DNA of 64,000 nt from Nitrincola tapanii (GTDB lineage Bacteria; Pseudomonadota; Gammaproteobacteria; Pseudomonadales; Balneatricaceae), in NCBI RefSeq assembly GCF_008368715.1, contig NZ_SMRS01000003.1, forward strand, positions 1 to 64,000. The letters are read 5' to 3'. The translations under genes and the position numbers were made by a program. The notes under the pieces were generated by a model. It made no database searches and was not told the DNA's origin. It saw only the letters and a program-made list of their open reading frames with translations. Shown piece after piece: positions 38,794 through 46,488 of the stretch (positions within the stretch are counted from its first letter, which is position 1; each line of letters begins with the position of its first letter).

Positions 38794-38813
38794 GTGCACC
38801 TCTCTAACGTCCT

Positions 38814-39764
38814 TCACTCTGCACTCAGTAGCCTTTCCAGCTTTTCTTGATCACGTGCGAAGTTGCGTATGCCCTCGGCTAGTTTTTCCGTGGCCATGGC
38901 ATCTTCATTTAAGGCCCAGCGGAATTCTGACTCACTCGGCCCTACGGCTGGCTCATTAGACTGAGCACTTGCTGCACTTAAGCGCTGCTCTAGGGGATCT
39001 GTGCTTAAAGCAAGCTCTTGCATGAGCGCTGGGCTGATGGTGAGGCGATCACAGCCTGCTAAACAACGAATCTCGTCGAGATTACGGAAGCTGGCGCCCA
39101 TCACAATGGTGGAGTAGCCATTTTGCTTGTAGTAGTTGTAGATGCGCGTCACGGAAGCGACACCTGGATCTTGATCACCCGTGAAATCCATTTCAGGCTG
39201 TGCTTTTTTATACCAGTCCAGAATGCGGCCAACAAAGGGCGAGATCAGGAATGCACCAGCATCGGCACAGGCCTGTGCTTGGCTAAAGCCAAAAAGTAGG
39301 GTGAGATTGCACTGAATTTTTTCTTTTTCAAGCTGACGTGCCGCAGCAATTCCTTCCCAAGTCGATGCAATCTTGATTAACACACGATCACGGCTGATGC
39401 CCATCTCTTCATACAGATGAATGAGACGGCGTGCTTTTTCAAGCGTGGCTTGGGTATTAAATGATAAACGTGCATCCACTTCGGTTGAGATACGCCCTGG
39501 AATGAGTTTCAGAATTTCATGTCCGATCTGGACGGCTAAGCGATCGGTGAGATTGCTCAGATAGTCGCGATGCGTACCCCCCTGAGCGCGTGCCCAGTGT
39601 TTAGCATCTTGCAGCAGATAGGCATATTTTGGGTCTTCGCTGGCTTTTAAAATCAGGGAGGGATTGGTAGTGGCATCGACGGGGCAGAATTGGGCAATGG
39701 CGGCAATATCACCTGTGTCGGCGACCACCTGGGTCATCTGCTTCAGTTGTTCAAGTTGATTCAT
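38814..39764 (-). CDS. tal: Transaldolase
   Basis: Transaldolase transfers a dihydroxyacetone unit between sugar phosphates in the non-oxidative pentose phosphate pathway. The 316 residues match TalB (317). The start shows the [16 protein letters not shown] signature at ~30, and the Schiff-base lysine is in [20 protein letters not shown] (~130). Other family blocks include [20 protein letters not shown] and [11 protein letters not shown] use ATG 39764 (AGGA upstream); the frame is open to a TTG at 39773. It follows dusA by 5 nt. Confidence 0.96.
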   Translation of the reverse strand: MNQLEQLKQMTQVVADTGDIAAIAQFCPVDATTNPSLILKASEDPKYAYLLQDAKHWARAQGGTHRDYLSNLTDRLAVQIGHEILKLIPGRISTEVDARLSFNTQATLEKARRLIHLYEEMGISRDRVLIKIASTWEGIAAARQLEKEKIQCNLTLLFGFSQAQACADAGAFLISPFVGRILDWYKKAQPEMDFTGDQDPGVASVTRIYNYYKQNGYSTIVMGASFRNLDEIRCLAGCDRLTISPALMQELALSTDPLEQRLSAASAQSNEPAVGPSESEFRWALNEDAMATEKLAEGIRNFARDQEKLERLLSAE

Positions 39765-39769
39765 TGGAC

Positions 39770-40768
39770 TCAATCCTGAGTGATAGGAGAAGGACGCACA
39801 TAACTTAATGCGTCGAGAAAAACCTGTAAACCGGCTTCTTTTGCATGGCCATTTTCACTGAGGTGGCGACGGAACTGTTTGCCACCACGTTGTCCGTGGA
39901 AAAGGCCGAGTAGATGTTTGGTGACGGCATAAAGCGGGATACTCTTGGCAAGCTGTTGCTGTAAAAAAGGTAAAAAAGCCTCAGCCACTTCAATACGGCT
40001 CAAAATAGGGGAGTTATCGCCATACAGGCGTTGATCGACTTCAGAGAGCAAGGGGTAAGGGTTTTGGTAGGCCTCACGCCCAATCATGACGCCATCGACC
40101 TGTTGCAAGTGTTCGGCCGATTCTTCTAGCGTTTTGATACCACCGTTGATGATAACTTCCAGCTCTGGAAAAGCCTGTTTAATCGCATACACACGCTCAT
40201 ATTGCAAGGGAGGGATATCACGGTTTTCTTTCGGGCTGAGGCCTTTCAGAATCGCTTTGCGTGCGTGAATAATAAAGGTGCGACAACCTTGCGCCTGGAT
40301 AGTGTCAACAAACTCGAGGAGTCGTTCTTGCGAGTCCAGATCATCTATGCCTAAGCGATGCTTGATGGTGACCGGAAGTTGAGTCTTCTGCTGCATGGCA
40401 TCCATGCACTCGGCGACACGCGTTGGATGGGCCATTAAACAGGCGCCGATCATATTGTTCTGAACACGATCACTTGGACAGCCGACATTTAGATTCACTT
40501 CATCGTATCCGTAGTCTTCAGCCATACGTGCGCAGCGTGCGAGTTCTTTAGGATCACTTCCTCCTAGTTGTAAGGCAACTGGGTGCTCAGCGGGATCAAA
40601 GCGTAAAAAGCGGTCACGATCACCGTGAATGAGCGCCCCAGTGGTGACCATTTCCGTGTATAGCCAAGTGTGCTTAGACATAAGGCGATGGAAATAACGG
40701 CAAAAAGGGTCGGTCCAATCCATCATAGGGGCAACGCAGAAGCGTCGATTAGGAAGCGGGTTTGACAT
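39770..40768 (-). CDS. dusA: tRNA-dihydrouridine(20/20a) synthase
   Basis: DusA is an FMN enzyme that reduces uridine-20 in tRNA D-loops. The 332 residues begin with [20 protein letters not shown]. They include [20 protein letters not shown], the catalytic cysteine in [20 protein letters not shown] and the FMN-phosphate segment [34 protein letters not shown] is typical of the A subfamily. The start is ATG 40768; the frame is open to a TTG at 40780. The tal gene follows closely and is probably co-transcribed. Confidence 0.95.
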   Translation of the reverse strand: MSNPLPNRRFCVAPMMDWTDPFCRYFHRLMSKHTWLYTEMVTTGALIHGDRDRFLRFDPAEHPVALQLGGSDPKELARCARMAEDYGYDEVNLNVGCPSDRVQNNMIGACLMAHPTRVAECMDAMQQKTQLPVTIKHRLGIDDLDSQERLLEFVDTIQAQGCRTFIIHARKAILKGLSPKENRDIPPLQYERVYAIKQAFPELEVIINGGIKTLEESAEHLQQVDGVMIGREAYQNPYPLLSEVDQRLYGDNSPILSRIEVAEAFLPFLQQQLAKSIPLYAVTKHLLGLFHGQRGGKQFRRHLSENGHAKEAGLQVFLDALSYVRPSPITQD

Positions 40769-40852
40769 GGATGCTGCCAATCTCTCATCAGTTCATTGAG
40801 TTCAACGTGCCACTATATCATAAGGGTTCAAAGGGGAGGATGACTTGAGGTG

Positions 40853-40890
40853 CTCTGACTAGCTTTGCGCAGAGCAAAACCTAGTCAGAG
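40853..40890. repeat. Long interrupted hairpin downstream of the TIGR01244 gene
   Basis: CTCTGACTAG (40853-40862) pairs perfectly with CTAGTCAGAG (40881-40890), and inside it TTTGC (40864-40868) pairs with GCAAA (40874-40878). It lies 9 nt after the stop at 40900 on the minus strand. There is no T-run, so it may be a transcript-end stabiliser rather than an intrinsic terminator. Confidence 0.5.
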
Positions 40891-40899
40891 AAAGAAGTG

Positions 40900-41322
40900 T
40901 TATTTCGATAAAAAAGCGTCTTTTTGTTCAGTTAAGTCATGACCGGCTGCATGCGCTGCTTGTAACAGCTCACCTAAATCGCAGGATTTTTGCTGTAATT
41001 GGGCGTGAATCCACAGAGAAACAGCTCGACGACCCGTACGGCAAAAACCCAAAATGGGTTTGGGTAGGCGTTCAATAGCACGACCAAAGGTTTCAACCGC
41101 TTCCGGTGTATACTCGCCCGGTACTACGGGCACTTCAACCCACTCCAATCCAAGCTCTTCGGCGGCAAGACGTAAGCCCTGGGTATCGGCATGATCCTCA
41201 GCTTCTCCAGGCATACGATTACAAATAATCGATTGAAAACCGCGTGCTTTAACTTCCTCAAGGTCTTGAGGATAGATTGCGTGGCAAATACTAAATCCAG
41301 GTTCCAGCTCTTTAATGTCCAT
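40900..41322 (-). CDS. TIGR01244-family phosphatase/sulfurtransferase-like protein
   Basis: A 140-residue protein of the DUF442/TIGR01244 family, the same fold as the N-terminal part of Blh ('beta-lactamase hydrolase-like'). The fold is that of dual-specificity phosphatases, with the active-site loop FCRTGRRAVSLWIHAQ; here Cys-Arg-Thr-Gly-Arg-Arg is the reactive loop. Blh-like members have been linked to sulfide or phosphate-ester chemistry, but no firm role is known for single-domain forms. It begins with AGAGG upstream of ATG 41322 and appears monocistronic. Confidence 0.8.
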   Translation of the reverse strand: MDIKELEPGFSICHAIYPQDLEEVKARGFQSIICNRMPGEAEDHADTQGLRLAAEELGLEWVEVPVVPGEYTPEAVETFGRAIERLPKPILGFCRTGRRAVSLWIHAQLQQKSCDLGELLQAAHAAGHDLTEQKDAFLSK

Positions 41323-41447
41323 GTCAGCCTCTTTATTTAAGCCATTTGTTCAGCGTTGTCATGATTAGGGATGAGGAGAGATTTATATGATGGATCTCTA
41401 ATCTAACATATGAATTCAAAAGTGGAATAATATTATTTCTATTTGAT

Positions 41448-42500
41448 CTATATCATCTCTCTATGAGCGTCCGCTAGCCAGAGCGTCAGTGCCTGAGCTG
41501 AAATCGGACGACAACCTTGAGTATTCTGCCCAGCCCAAAGGGGCGAAAAATCACCTGAGCCTTGGGCTTCAGCAGCGCTACGCAGAGGTTGCAGCGCCGC
41601 ACTGGCCAGAGGGAAAGCCGGAACTTCTGAACTCATTGGGCCTAACTCTCGCATCAGTCGATTCATAATGCCTCGGGCTGGGCGGCCACTAAACAGATTC
41701 GTGAATGCTGTATGCTGCGCCGCAGGTGAGGTGAGGGCCTGACGATGTATCTCAGATGTCGCCGCTTCTGGACAAAGTAGATAACTGGTGCCTATTTGAG
41801 CGGCACTGGCCCCTAGCATCAGAGTGGCGCTGACGGCAGCAGGGCTCGCAATCCCGCCTGCAGCAATGACGGGGCAGTTTAGGTGCGCAACCAGTTGGGG
41901 TAGCAGGGTAAAAAGCCCTTGCTGCAGAGTGAGATCATCACTCAAGAACATGCCACGATGCCCGCCGGCTTCCAGGCCCTGTGCGATCACCGCATCCACT
42001 CCTTGAGCCTCTAACCATAAGCCTTCCTCTAGCGTCGTAGCACTGGAAAAAATGAAGCAGCCGGCTGCCTTTAAAGGCTTAAGTAGATCTTGATCGGGTA
42101 AGCCGAAATGAAAGCTGACTACCTTGGGGGGGGCGGTCAGTAAGCATTCCAACATCTGGGCATTAAAGGGTTGGCGTTGTGGGCCACTATTAGAGATTGG
42201 GATTTGAATACCCAACTCTTGATAATAGGGTTGTAAGCGCTCTTGCCAACGGAGCTCCTCATGCTGTTGATCTGGAGGGGGTGTGTGGCAGAAAAAATTC
42301 AAATTAAAGGCCAGCTCGGGATAGGCTTGTAAGCTTTGCAAGGTTTGGCTTAATTGCTCCAAACTTAGCATGGCACAGGGAATAGAACCTAACCCGCCGG
42401 CTTGGCTGACAGCCAGGGCTAAACGGCTGTCCTGAACGCCGGCCATAGGGGCTTGGATGATCGGATATTTGAGATTTAATTTGGAAATAAGATCCAGCAT
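41448..42500 (-). CDS. Nitronate monooxygenase
   Basis: A 350-residue FMN-dependent flavoenzyme (2-nitropropane dioxygenase family) that oxidises alkyl nitronates to carbonyl compounds and nitrite, detoxifying propionate-3-nitronate or related compounds. Visible blocks are PIIQAPMAGVQDSRLALAVS, VVSFHFGLPDQDLLKPLKAA, VIAQGLEAGGHRGMFLSDDL, AAGGIASPAAVSATLMLGAS and AAQIGTSYLLCPEA (FMN phosphate). The size fits class I enzymes. It starts 18 nt after the methyltransferase stop, so the two form an operon that lies downstream of the sigma-54/NtrC control region at 43.4-43.5 kb. Confidence 0.93.
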   Translation of the reverse strand: MLDLISKLNLKYPIIQAPMAGVQDSRLALAVSQAGGLGSIPCAMLSLEQLSQTLQSLQAYPELAFNLNFFCHTPPPDQQHEELRWQERLQPYYQELGIQIPISNSGPQRQPFNAQMLECLLTAPPKVVSFHFGLPDQDLLKPLKAAGCFIFSSATTLEEGLWLEAQGVDAVIAQGLEAGGHRGMFLSDDLTLQQGLFTLLPQLVAHLNCPVIAAGGIASPAAVSATLMLGASAAQIGTSYLLCPEAATSEIHRQALTSPAAQHTAFTNLFSGRPARGIMNRLMRELGPMSSEVPAFPLASAALQPLRSAAEAQGSGDFSPLWAGQNTQGCRPISAQALTLWLADAHREMI

Positions 42501-42517
42501 AACAAGTTTAAGTCCAC

Positions 42518-43225
42518 TTACTCTGAGTTGGGATTGCGTGCTGCAATTTGCACGGCACGACCACTGCGAATCGCTTCAACCTCTAAAATCTCAAAACCAC
42601 AGAGGGTTAAAAGATCACAGAGGTCTTCCGAGGTGTAACGATTGTGTTCCAGAAAGTGTTGGAATAAGTCGTGCAGTTGTGCCGGGGAAAGATCCAGATC
42701 TCGCAGAGCTTGGCCTTTCAATTCATGGCTCAGATAGTTTTTGATGGGCTGGCGCACCATATCGACTAGAAGTAAGCGCCCGCCAGGTTTCAACCAGTGG
42801 CGCAGCTGACAGAAGAGTGTAATGGGTTGGTGCAGTTCGTGGACTAACCGGTTGGCTAAGGCTAGATCCAGTGTGGCATCGCTAAATAGTTCACGTGCAG
42901 GGGCATTCAGATCGGCAATGCGCACTTGAATATTCTTGGGGAGTGTTTCAATGCGCTCAAGCATATAAGGTGCGCACTCGATACCGGTGAGTTGCCAGCT
43001 AGGATGGGCATTACTTAGATCTTTAAGAAATAACCCAGGGCCACAGCCAAGATCGGCAATTTGTTGGGACTGATTGGGCTGCAGATTGCTGTGTCGTGCC
43101 CAAAAGGCCATGAAGACATCATCATGGTTGCGCTGATGACTCGCAAAGGTGCGTTCTGCGGCTAGGGCGCCGTTACCACCATGATGGCGTTCTAAGTAGC
43201 GTTGTAATTCTGTTAGGGAGTCCAT
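42518..43225 (-). CDS. Class I SAM-dependent methyltransferase
   Basis: The 235 residues carry the AdoMet glycine motif IADLGCGPGLFLKDLS (~57-72), an acidic end of strand 2 (LTGIECAPYML), DLALANRLVHELHQP (~125) and the post-motif GGRLLLVDMVRQP. The substrate cannot be deduced; the general form is that of small-molecule methyltransferases. I chose ATG 43225 because GGAGA lies 9 nt upstream; the frame continues upstream to 43351 but that part includes the intrinsic terminator 43274-43304. Nitronate monooxygenase follows, probably co-transcribed. Confidence 0.85.
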   Translation of the reverse strand: MDSLTELQRYLERHHGGNGALAAERTFASHQRNHDDVFMAFWARHSNLQPNQSQQIADLGCGPGLFLKDLSNAHPSWQLTGIECAPYMLERIETLPKNIQVRIADLNAPARELFSDATLDLALANRLVHELHQPITLFCQLRHWLKPGGRLLLVDMVRQPIKNYLSHELKGQALRDLDLSPAQLHDLFQHFLEHNRYTSEDLCDLLTLCGFEILEVEAIRSGRAVQIAARNPNSE

Positions 43226-43273
43226 TGCTGCGTATCTCCAACCTAAAAATGCAGTATACCTAGGTCCAGAGAT

Positions 43274-43304
43274 AAAAAAACGCCGCATTGTTACCAATGC
43301 GGCG
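43274..43304 (-). terminator. Orphan intrinsic terminator upstream of the methyltransferase gene
   Basis: On the minus strand CGCCGCATTG-GTAA-CAATGCGGCG (plus 43281-43304, perfect 10-bp stem) is followed by seven T and ATC. No protein gene on this strand ends before it, so it must end a short transcript starting within 43305-43620. Confidence 0.9.
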
Positions 43305-43378
43305 GTCTCGCAGTGCCCCTCGAGTGCGAAAAATCGTGAGTTCAAAAACAATCAATTGGAATGCTCTTGAATCATCTG
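43274..43378 (-). ncRNA. Predicted sigma-54/NtrC-dependent small RNA (or attenuated leader)
   Basis: The transcript would start ~12 nt after the -12 element (near 43378) and end at the terminator, ~105 nt. It has no credible protein; the only early start codon gives a 7-residue peptide (MIQEHSN). U-rich single-stranded segments (GAUUGUUUUUGAAC and CGAUUUUUCG) precede the terminator stem and would suit Hfq binding. It lacks the repeated AANAANAA motifs of CrcZ. Pseudomonas NrsZ is a known NtrC/sigma-54 sRNA, but I see no sequence basis for calling this a homologue. The alternative is a leader of the methyltransferase/nitronate monooxygenase operon with a conditional terminator. Confidence 0.65.
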
Positions 43379-43388
43379 ACTTAAATAA

Positions 43389-43404
43389 AGCATCTATCGT
43401 GCCA
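43389..43404 (-). promoter_or_regulatory. Sigma-54 (-24/-12) promoter
   Basis: The minus strand reads TGGCACGATAGATGCT. It matches TGGCACG-N4-TTGCW at every position except one (A for the first T of TTGC), with GG and GC exactly 10 nt apart. The predicted start is near 43378. Confidence 0.75.
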
Positions 43405-43479
43405 TTCTTCATATGTTCATATAAAACATACAGTTAATAGATGTTTGTACGAGTTAAGCCTATTGCATACGGGTATTTT

Positions 43480-43496
43480 TGCACTAAATATGTGCG
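43480..43496 (-). promoter_or_regulatory. NtrC-type enhancer site 1
   Basis: TGCACTAAATATGTGCG contains the perfect dyad GCAC-N7-GTGC that defines NtrC sites (glnA type). Its centre is ~110 bp upstream of the predicted sigma-54 start. Confidence 0.7.
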
Positions 43497-43510
43497 ATAC
43501 ATTTTGCGTG

Positions 43511-43527
43511 TGCTCAATTAATGTGCA
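43511..43527 (-). promoter_or_regulatory. NtrC-type enhancer site 2
   Basis: On the minus strand TGCACATTAATTGAGCA has GCAC-N7-GAGC, one mismatch from the NtrC core. Its centre is 31 bp (three turns) from site 1 and ~141 bp upstream of the predicted start, mirroring the -108/-140 pair of E. coli glnA. Confidence 0.65.
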
Positions 43528-43587
43528 TTTTTGTTTTTGACGGGTTTTTCCTGATAAGAACCTCTGCTTTCTGTGCCGCTCTACCGC

Positions 43588-43593
43588 TATACT
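43588..43593 (+). promoter_or_regulatory. Candidate gltX -10 element
   Basis: TATACT lies 38 nt upstream of the gltX ATG. The -35 position (43565-43570, TGCTTT) matches poorly. NtrC site 2 is about 70 bp upstream. Confidence 0.4.
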
Positions 43594-43630
43594 ATCGCCT
43601 TTGTTCAGTATTAGTTTAAGTGAGAAAAGC

Positions 43631-45136
43631 ATGACCGTCCGGACTCGCGTTGCCCCTTCGCCAACAGGCGACCCTCATGTAGGTACAGCCTATATTGCCT
43701 TGTTTAATTTGGCATTTGCTCGTCAACATGGCGGCCAGTTTATCCTGCGTATCGAAGATACCGATCAAACGCGTAGTACACCGGAATCTGAGCAGGCGAT
43801 TTTGGACTCTCTGCGTTGGTTGGGCCTGGAGTGGGATGAGGGGCCTGATGTAGGCGGGCCGCACGGGCCTTATCGCCAGAGCGAACGTAAGGATATGTAC
43901 AAAGATTTTGCCATGCGCCTGGTTGAGGAAGGGCATGCTTTTTTATGTTTCCGCACCCCGGAAGAGTTGGATGCGTTACGAGAAACACGTAAAGCCTCCG
44001 GTCAGCACACTGCACTAAAACAGAGCGACCTCGAACTGCCTGCGGCTGAAGTAGAGCATCGTATGGCCCAGGGTATGCCATATGTGGTGCGTATGCGGGT
44101 ACCTGAAGAGGGTGTCTGCGTCATCGATGATCTATTGCGTGGCCCGATTGAAATGGACTGGGGGCAGGTGGATGCACAAATTCTGCTGAAATCCGATGGT
44201 ATGCCCACCTATCATCTTGCTAATGTTGTTGATGATCATTTGATGCAGATCACGCATGTTATTCGTGGCGAAGAGTGGATCAACTCAGCACCCAAGCACA
44301 AGCTATTGTATCAGTATTTTGGCTGGCAAATGCCGCAGTTGTGCCATATGCCTTTACTGCGTAATCCAGATAAATCCAAGCTTTCTAAGCGTAAAAATCC
44401 GACCAGTATTCTTTATTACCAGCGTATGGGGTACCTGCCAGAAGCTCTGCTGAATTATCTGGGGCGTATGGGCTGGTCGATGCCTGATGAGCGTGAGAAG
44501 TTTACGCGCGCCGAGATGTTTGAGAATTTTGATCTGCAGCGTGTCTCTCTCGGGGGGCCAGTTTTTGATCAAGAGAAACTGAGTTGGTTGAATGGTGTTT
44601 GGATACGTGAGAATCTCGATGCCGAGGCTTTTGCGGCGGCTTATTGTCAGTGGGCATTAAATCCTGAGTATCTGATGCAGATTCTGCCTTTGATTCAGCA
44701 GCGCGTAGAGAAGTTCTCTGATGTCGCGCCTTTAGCAGGTTTTTTCCTTGCAGGCATGATGCCGGTGCAGCCGAATAGTTTTGAACATAAAACGCTAACG
44801 CCAGAGGATGTGAAGCGCATCTTACAATTTGCTTCCTGGTATCTGGATCAGCAGCGTGACTGGCATAAGGATACGCTGTTTGCAGGATTTAAGCAGTTGG
44901 CCGAAGGGATGGGTTACAAAATCCGCGACTTCCTTTTTCCGTTGTTTGTGGCGATTGCAGGGACCGCGCAAAGTGTCTCGGTGGTGGATGCCATGCAGAT
45001 ACTGGGGCCGGATATGAGCCGTGCGCGTGTGCGTTATGCCTTGGATCAGGTTGGTGGTGCATCTAAAAAAGAAGCCAAGCGCTGGGAAAAAGAGTTCCAA
45101 ATCTTGCTGCAAGGTGAAGAGGCAAGCGAGGCTTAA
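43631..45136 (+). CDS. gltX: Glutamyl-tRNA synthetase
   Basis: GltX charges tRNA-Glu. The 501 residues start [20 protein letters not shown] with the class I HIGH-type motif (HVGT). The KMSKS equivalent is [13 protein letters not shown] (~255-267), and other family blocks include [15 protein letters not shown] and [18 protein letters not shown]. The C-terminal anticodon-binding helices end in [14 protein letters not shown] 43631 has GAGA upstream; the longer frame to 43601 would need a TTG without a ribosome-binding site. It is a single-gene transcript closed by a terminator at 45154. Confidence 0.97.
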   Translation: MTVRTRVAPSPTGDPHVGTAYIALFNLAFARQHGGQFILRIEDTDQTRSTPESEQAILDSLRWLGLEWDEGPDVGGPHGPYRQSERKDMYKDFAMRLVEEGHAFLCFRTPEELDALRETRKASGQHTALKQSDLELPAAEVEHRMAQGMPYVVRMRVPEEGVCVIDDLLRGPIEMDWGQVDAQILLKSDGMPTYHLANVVDDHLMQITHVIRGEEWINSAPKHKLLYQYFGWQMPQLCHMPLLRNPDKSKLSKRKNPTSILYYQRMGYLPEALLNYLGRMGWSMPDEREKFTRAEMFENFDLQRVSLGGPVFDQEKLSWLNGVWIRENLDAEAFAAAYCQWALNPEYLMQILPLIQQRVEKFSDVAPLAGFFLAGMMPVQPNSFEHKTLTPEDVKRILQFASWYLDQQRDWHKDTLFAGFKQLAEGMGYKIRDFLFPLFVAIAGTAQSVSVVDAMQILGPDMSRARVRYALDQVGGASKKEAKRWEKEFQILLQGEEASEA

Positions 45137-45153
45137 GTCTTTCTCATCCTATT

Positions 45154-45187
45154 CAGTGCTGCGTGGACTCCGCGGCACTGATTTTTT
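45154..45187 (+). terminator. Intrinsic terminator of gltX
   Basis: CAGTGCTGCG (45154-45163) pairs with CGCGGCACTG (45171-45180), with one G-U, and is followed by ATTTTTTC. It lies 18 nt beyond the gltX stop. Confidence 0.88.
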
Positions 45188-45455
45188 CTCCTAGTCTGAA
45201 ACAGGCTTTTCTCCCTTGATCGATGATTGTTCGTTAACTTGCGATGAATCCGTTCAATTGATGCAAGGCGCGGCTTTGCAGGCCTGAATCTGCTTACTTA
45301 GCCAATAGATACGATCTTTGATCTGCATCAAAAATGCGTAGGCATTAGTTTCTGAATTTTCCGAAAATTTGATATGTTCTAATTATGTGCTGACCTATCT
45401 TCGGGCGGTGCTAATCAAAAGAGTCTCACCTAAGGGAGTGCTCAAGGAGCGTCTA
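45188..45455. other. Intergenic stretch between gltX terminator and HDOD gene
   Basis: I see no gene, tRNA or clear repeat here. It should hold the promoter of the HDOD gene, but no -35/-10 pair stands out (TTGATA at about 45370 is the nearest candidate). The stretch is AT-richer towards its 3' end. Confidence 0.5.
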
Positions 45456-46367
45456 ATGCACAAGGCCGCATCTCAACTTTTGACATTGGAGTTTATTCAG
45501 GAGCAGTTAGAGCAGCTACCTCTCTTACCTGGTGTTGTGTTTGAGTTAATGAAATCAGACCCAGAAGGCGAGACGTTTTATGAAGACATGATCCGCTTAG
45601 CTAAGAAGGATCCTCCCTTGGCAAGTTTGATCCTAGGTCATGCGAATTCAGCTGCGTATATAGGAAAAGGAGCTGTAGACAGTATTGAAACAGCCTTAGC
45701 CAGGGTGGGTTCACATACTATTTTGCAGATTTTAATGGCGATCTCGGTTGCGCGTGTATTTCTACCTAGTAAGGAAGAGCAACGTAATATCTGGCGCCAC
45801 TCCTTAGAGGTTGCTCAAATCTCTAGTTTCATGGCACGCAGGTCTTGTTTCCCTCATGTAAAACCTGAAACTGCTTATATGGCCGGGCTTCTGCATGATA
45901 TTGGACGATTTGTAATGTTACAGATAGCACCTGAAGCTTTGAAAAAAACTGAGGTAAGGGGTTGGGGGGGATCAGAAGAGCTGATAGAGGTTGAACAAAA
46001 AAGTCTAGGATTCACACATACTATCGTAGGTCAGATGGCCTGTAAAAAAATGCACTTACCAAAATTGATTAGCAATATCGTACGCTATCACCACCAGCAT
46101 GAGGTCGTACGTCATCCGAAAGTGCCAAAAGATTTAGCAGATTTATTACTTATTATTCAGTTTTCCGATGCATTAAGCTTTTATTTAGCAACGGAATCAG
46201 GCTGGTCTAAAATGAGTTCTCGGGAACTACATCAGAAGATTCAAGAGGAGGTTATTTCTTCGCATTGGGATGAAAGTTTTTTACCTTTGTCTGAGTTAGT
46301 AGACGCATTACCTAGGATTTTTCAGGACTGTGAAAGTGCATGTGAGGTGCTTGGAATTCGTAAATAA
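45456..46367 (+). CDS. HDOD-domain signalling protein
   Basis: A 303-residue cytosolic protein whose residues ~10-230 form an HDOD domain, a catalytically altered relative of HD phosphohydrolases. Signatures are LEQLPLLPGVVFELMKSDPE, ASLILGHANSAAYIGKGAVD, IETALARVGSHTILQILMAI and the partially kept AGLLHDIGRFVML and YHHQHE. HDOD proteins commonly act in c-di-GMP-linked and two-component signalling; no enzymatic activity is known for most. ATG 45456 has AAGGAG upstream; the open frame back to 45369 lacks such a site. It begins the signalling cluster that continues to 50.7 kb. Confidence 0.87.
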   Translation: MHKAASQLLTLEFIQEQLEQLPLLPGVVFELMKSDPEGETFYEDMIRLAKKDPPLASLILGHANSAAYIGKGAVDSIETALARVGSHTILQILMAISVARVFLPSKEEQRNIWRHSLEVAQISSFMARRSCFPHVKPETAYMAGLLHDIGRFVMLQIAPEALKKTEVRGWGGSEELIEVEQKSLGFTHTIVGQMACKKMHLPKLISNIVRYHHQHEVVRHPKVPKDLADLLLIIQFSDALSFYLATESGWSKMSSRELHQKIQEEVISSHWDESFLPLSELVDALPRIFQDCESACEVLGIRK

Positions 46368-46488
46368 CAAAAGCTAAGGTATTTATGATTACGATCTTAA
46401 TCTTACTTGGCTAAAAGTATAATTTGGTATTAAAAATAGGATGAAAGTATAGAAAAGGGATGTCTGATTGTATTCAGAGGTTGAATCT

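Noticed and set aside
43226-43351. N-terminal extension of the methyltransferase up to 43351
   Set aside because: The extension would be translated through the intrinsic terminator, and a good ribosome-binding site exists at ATG 43225.
43274-43378. CrcZ or GlmY/GlmZ identity for the predicted small RNA
   Set aside because: CrcZ-type AANAANAA repeats and CbrB sites are absent, and there are no TGTC-N10-GACA GlrR sites; the enhancers are NtrC-like.
45188-45455. attL-like copy of the tRNA-Ala 3' end as island boundary
   Set aside because: I could find no repeat of the tRNA 3' sequence in this gap; only the single tRNA copy is visible.
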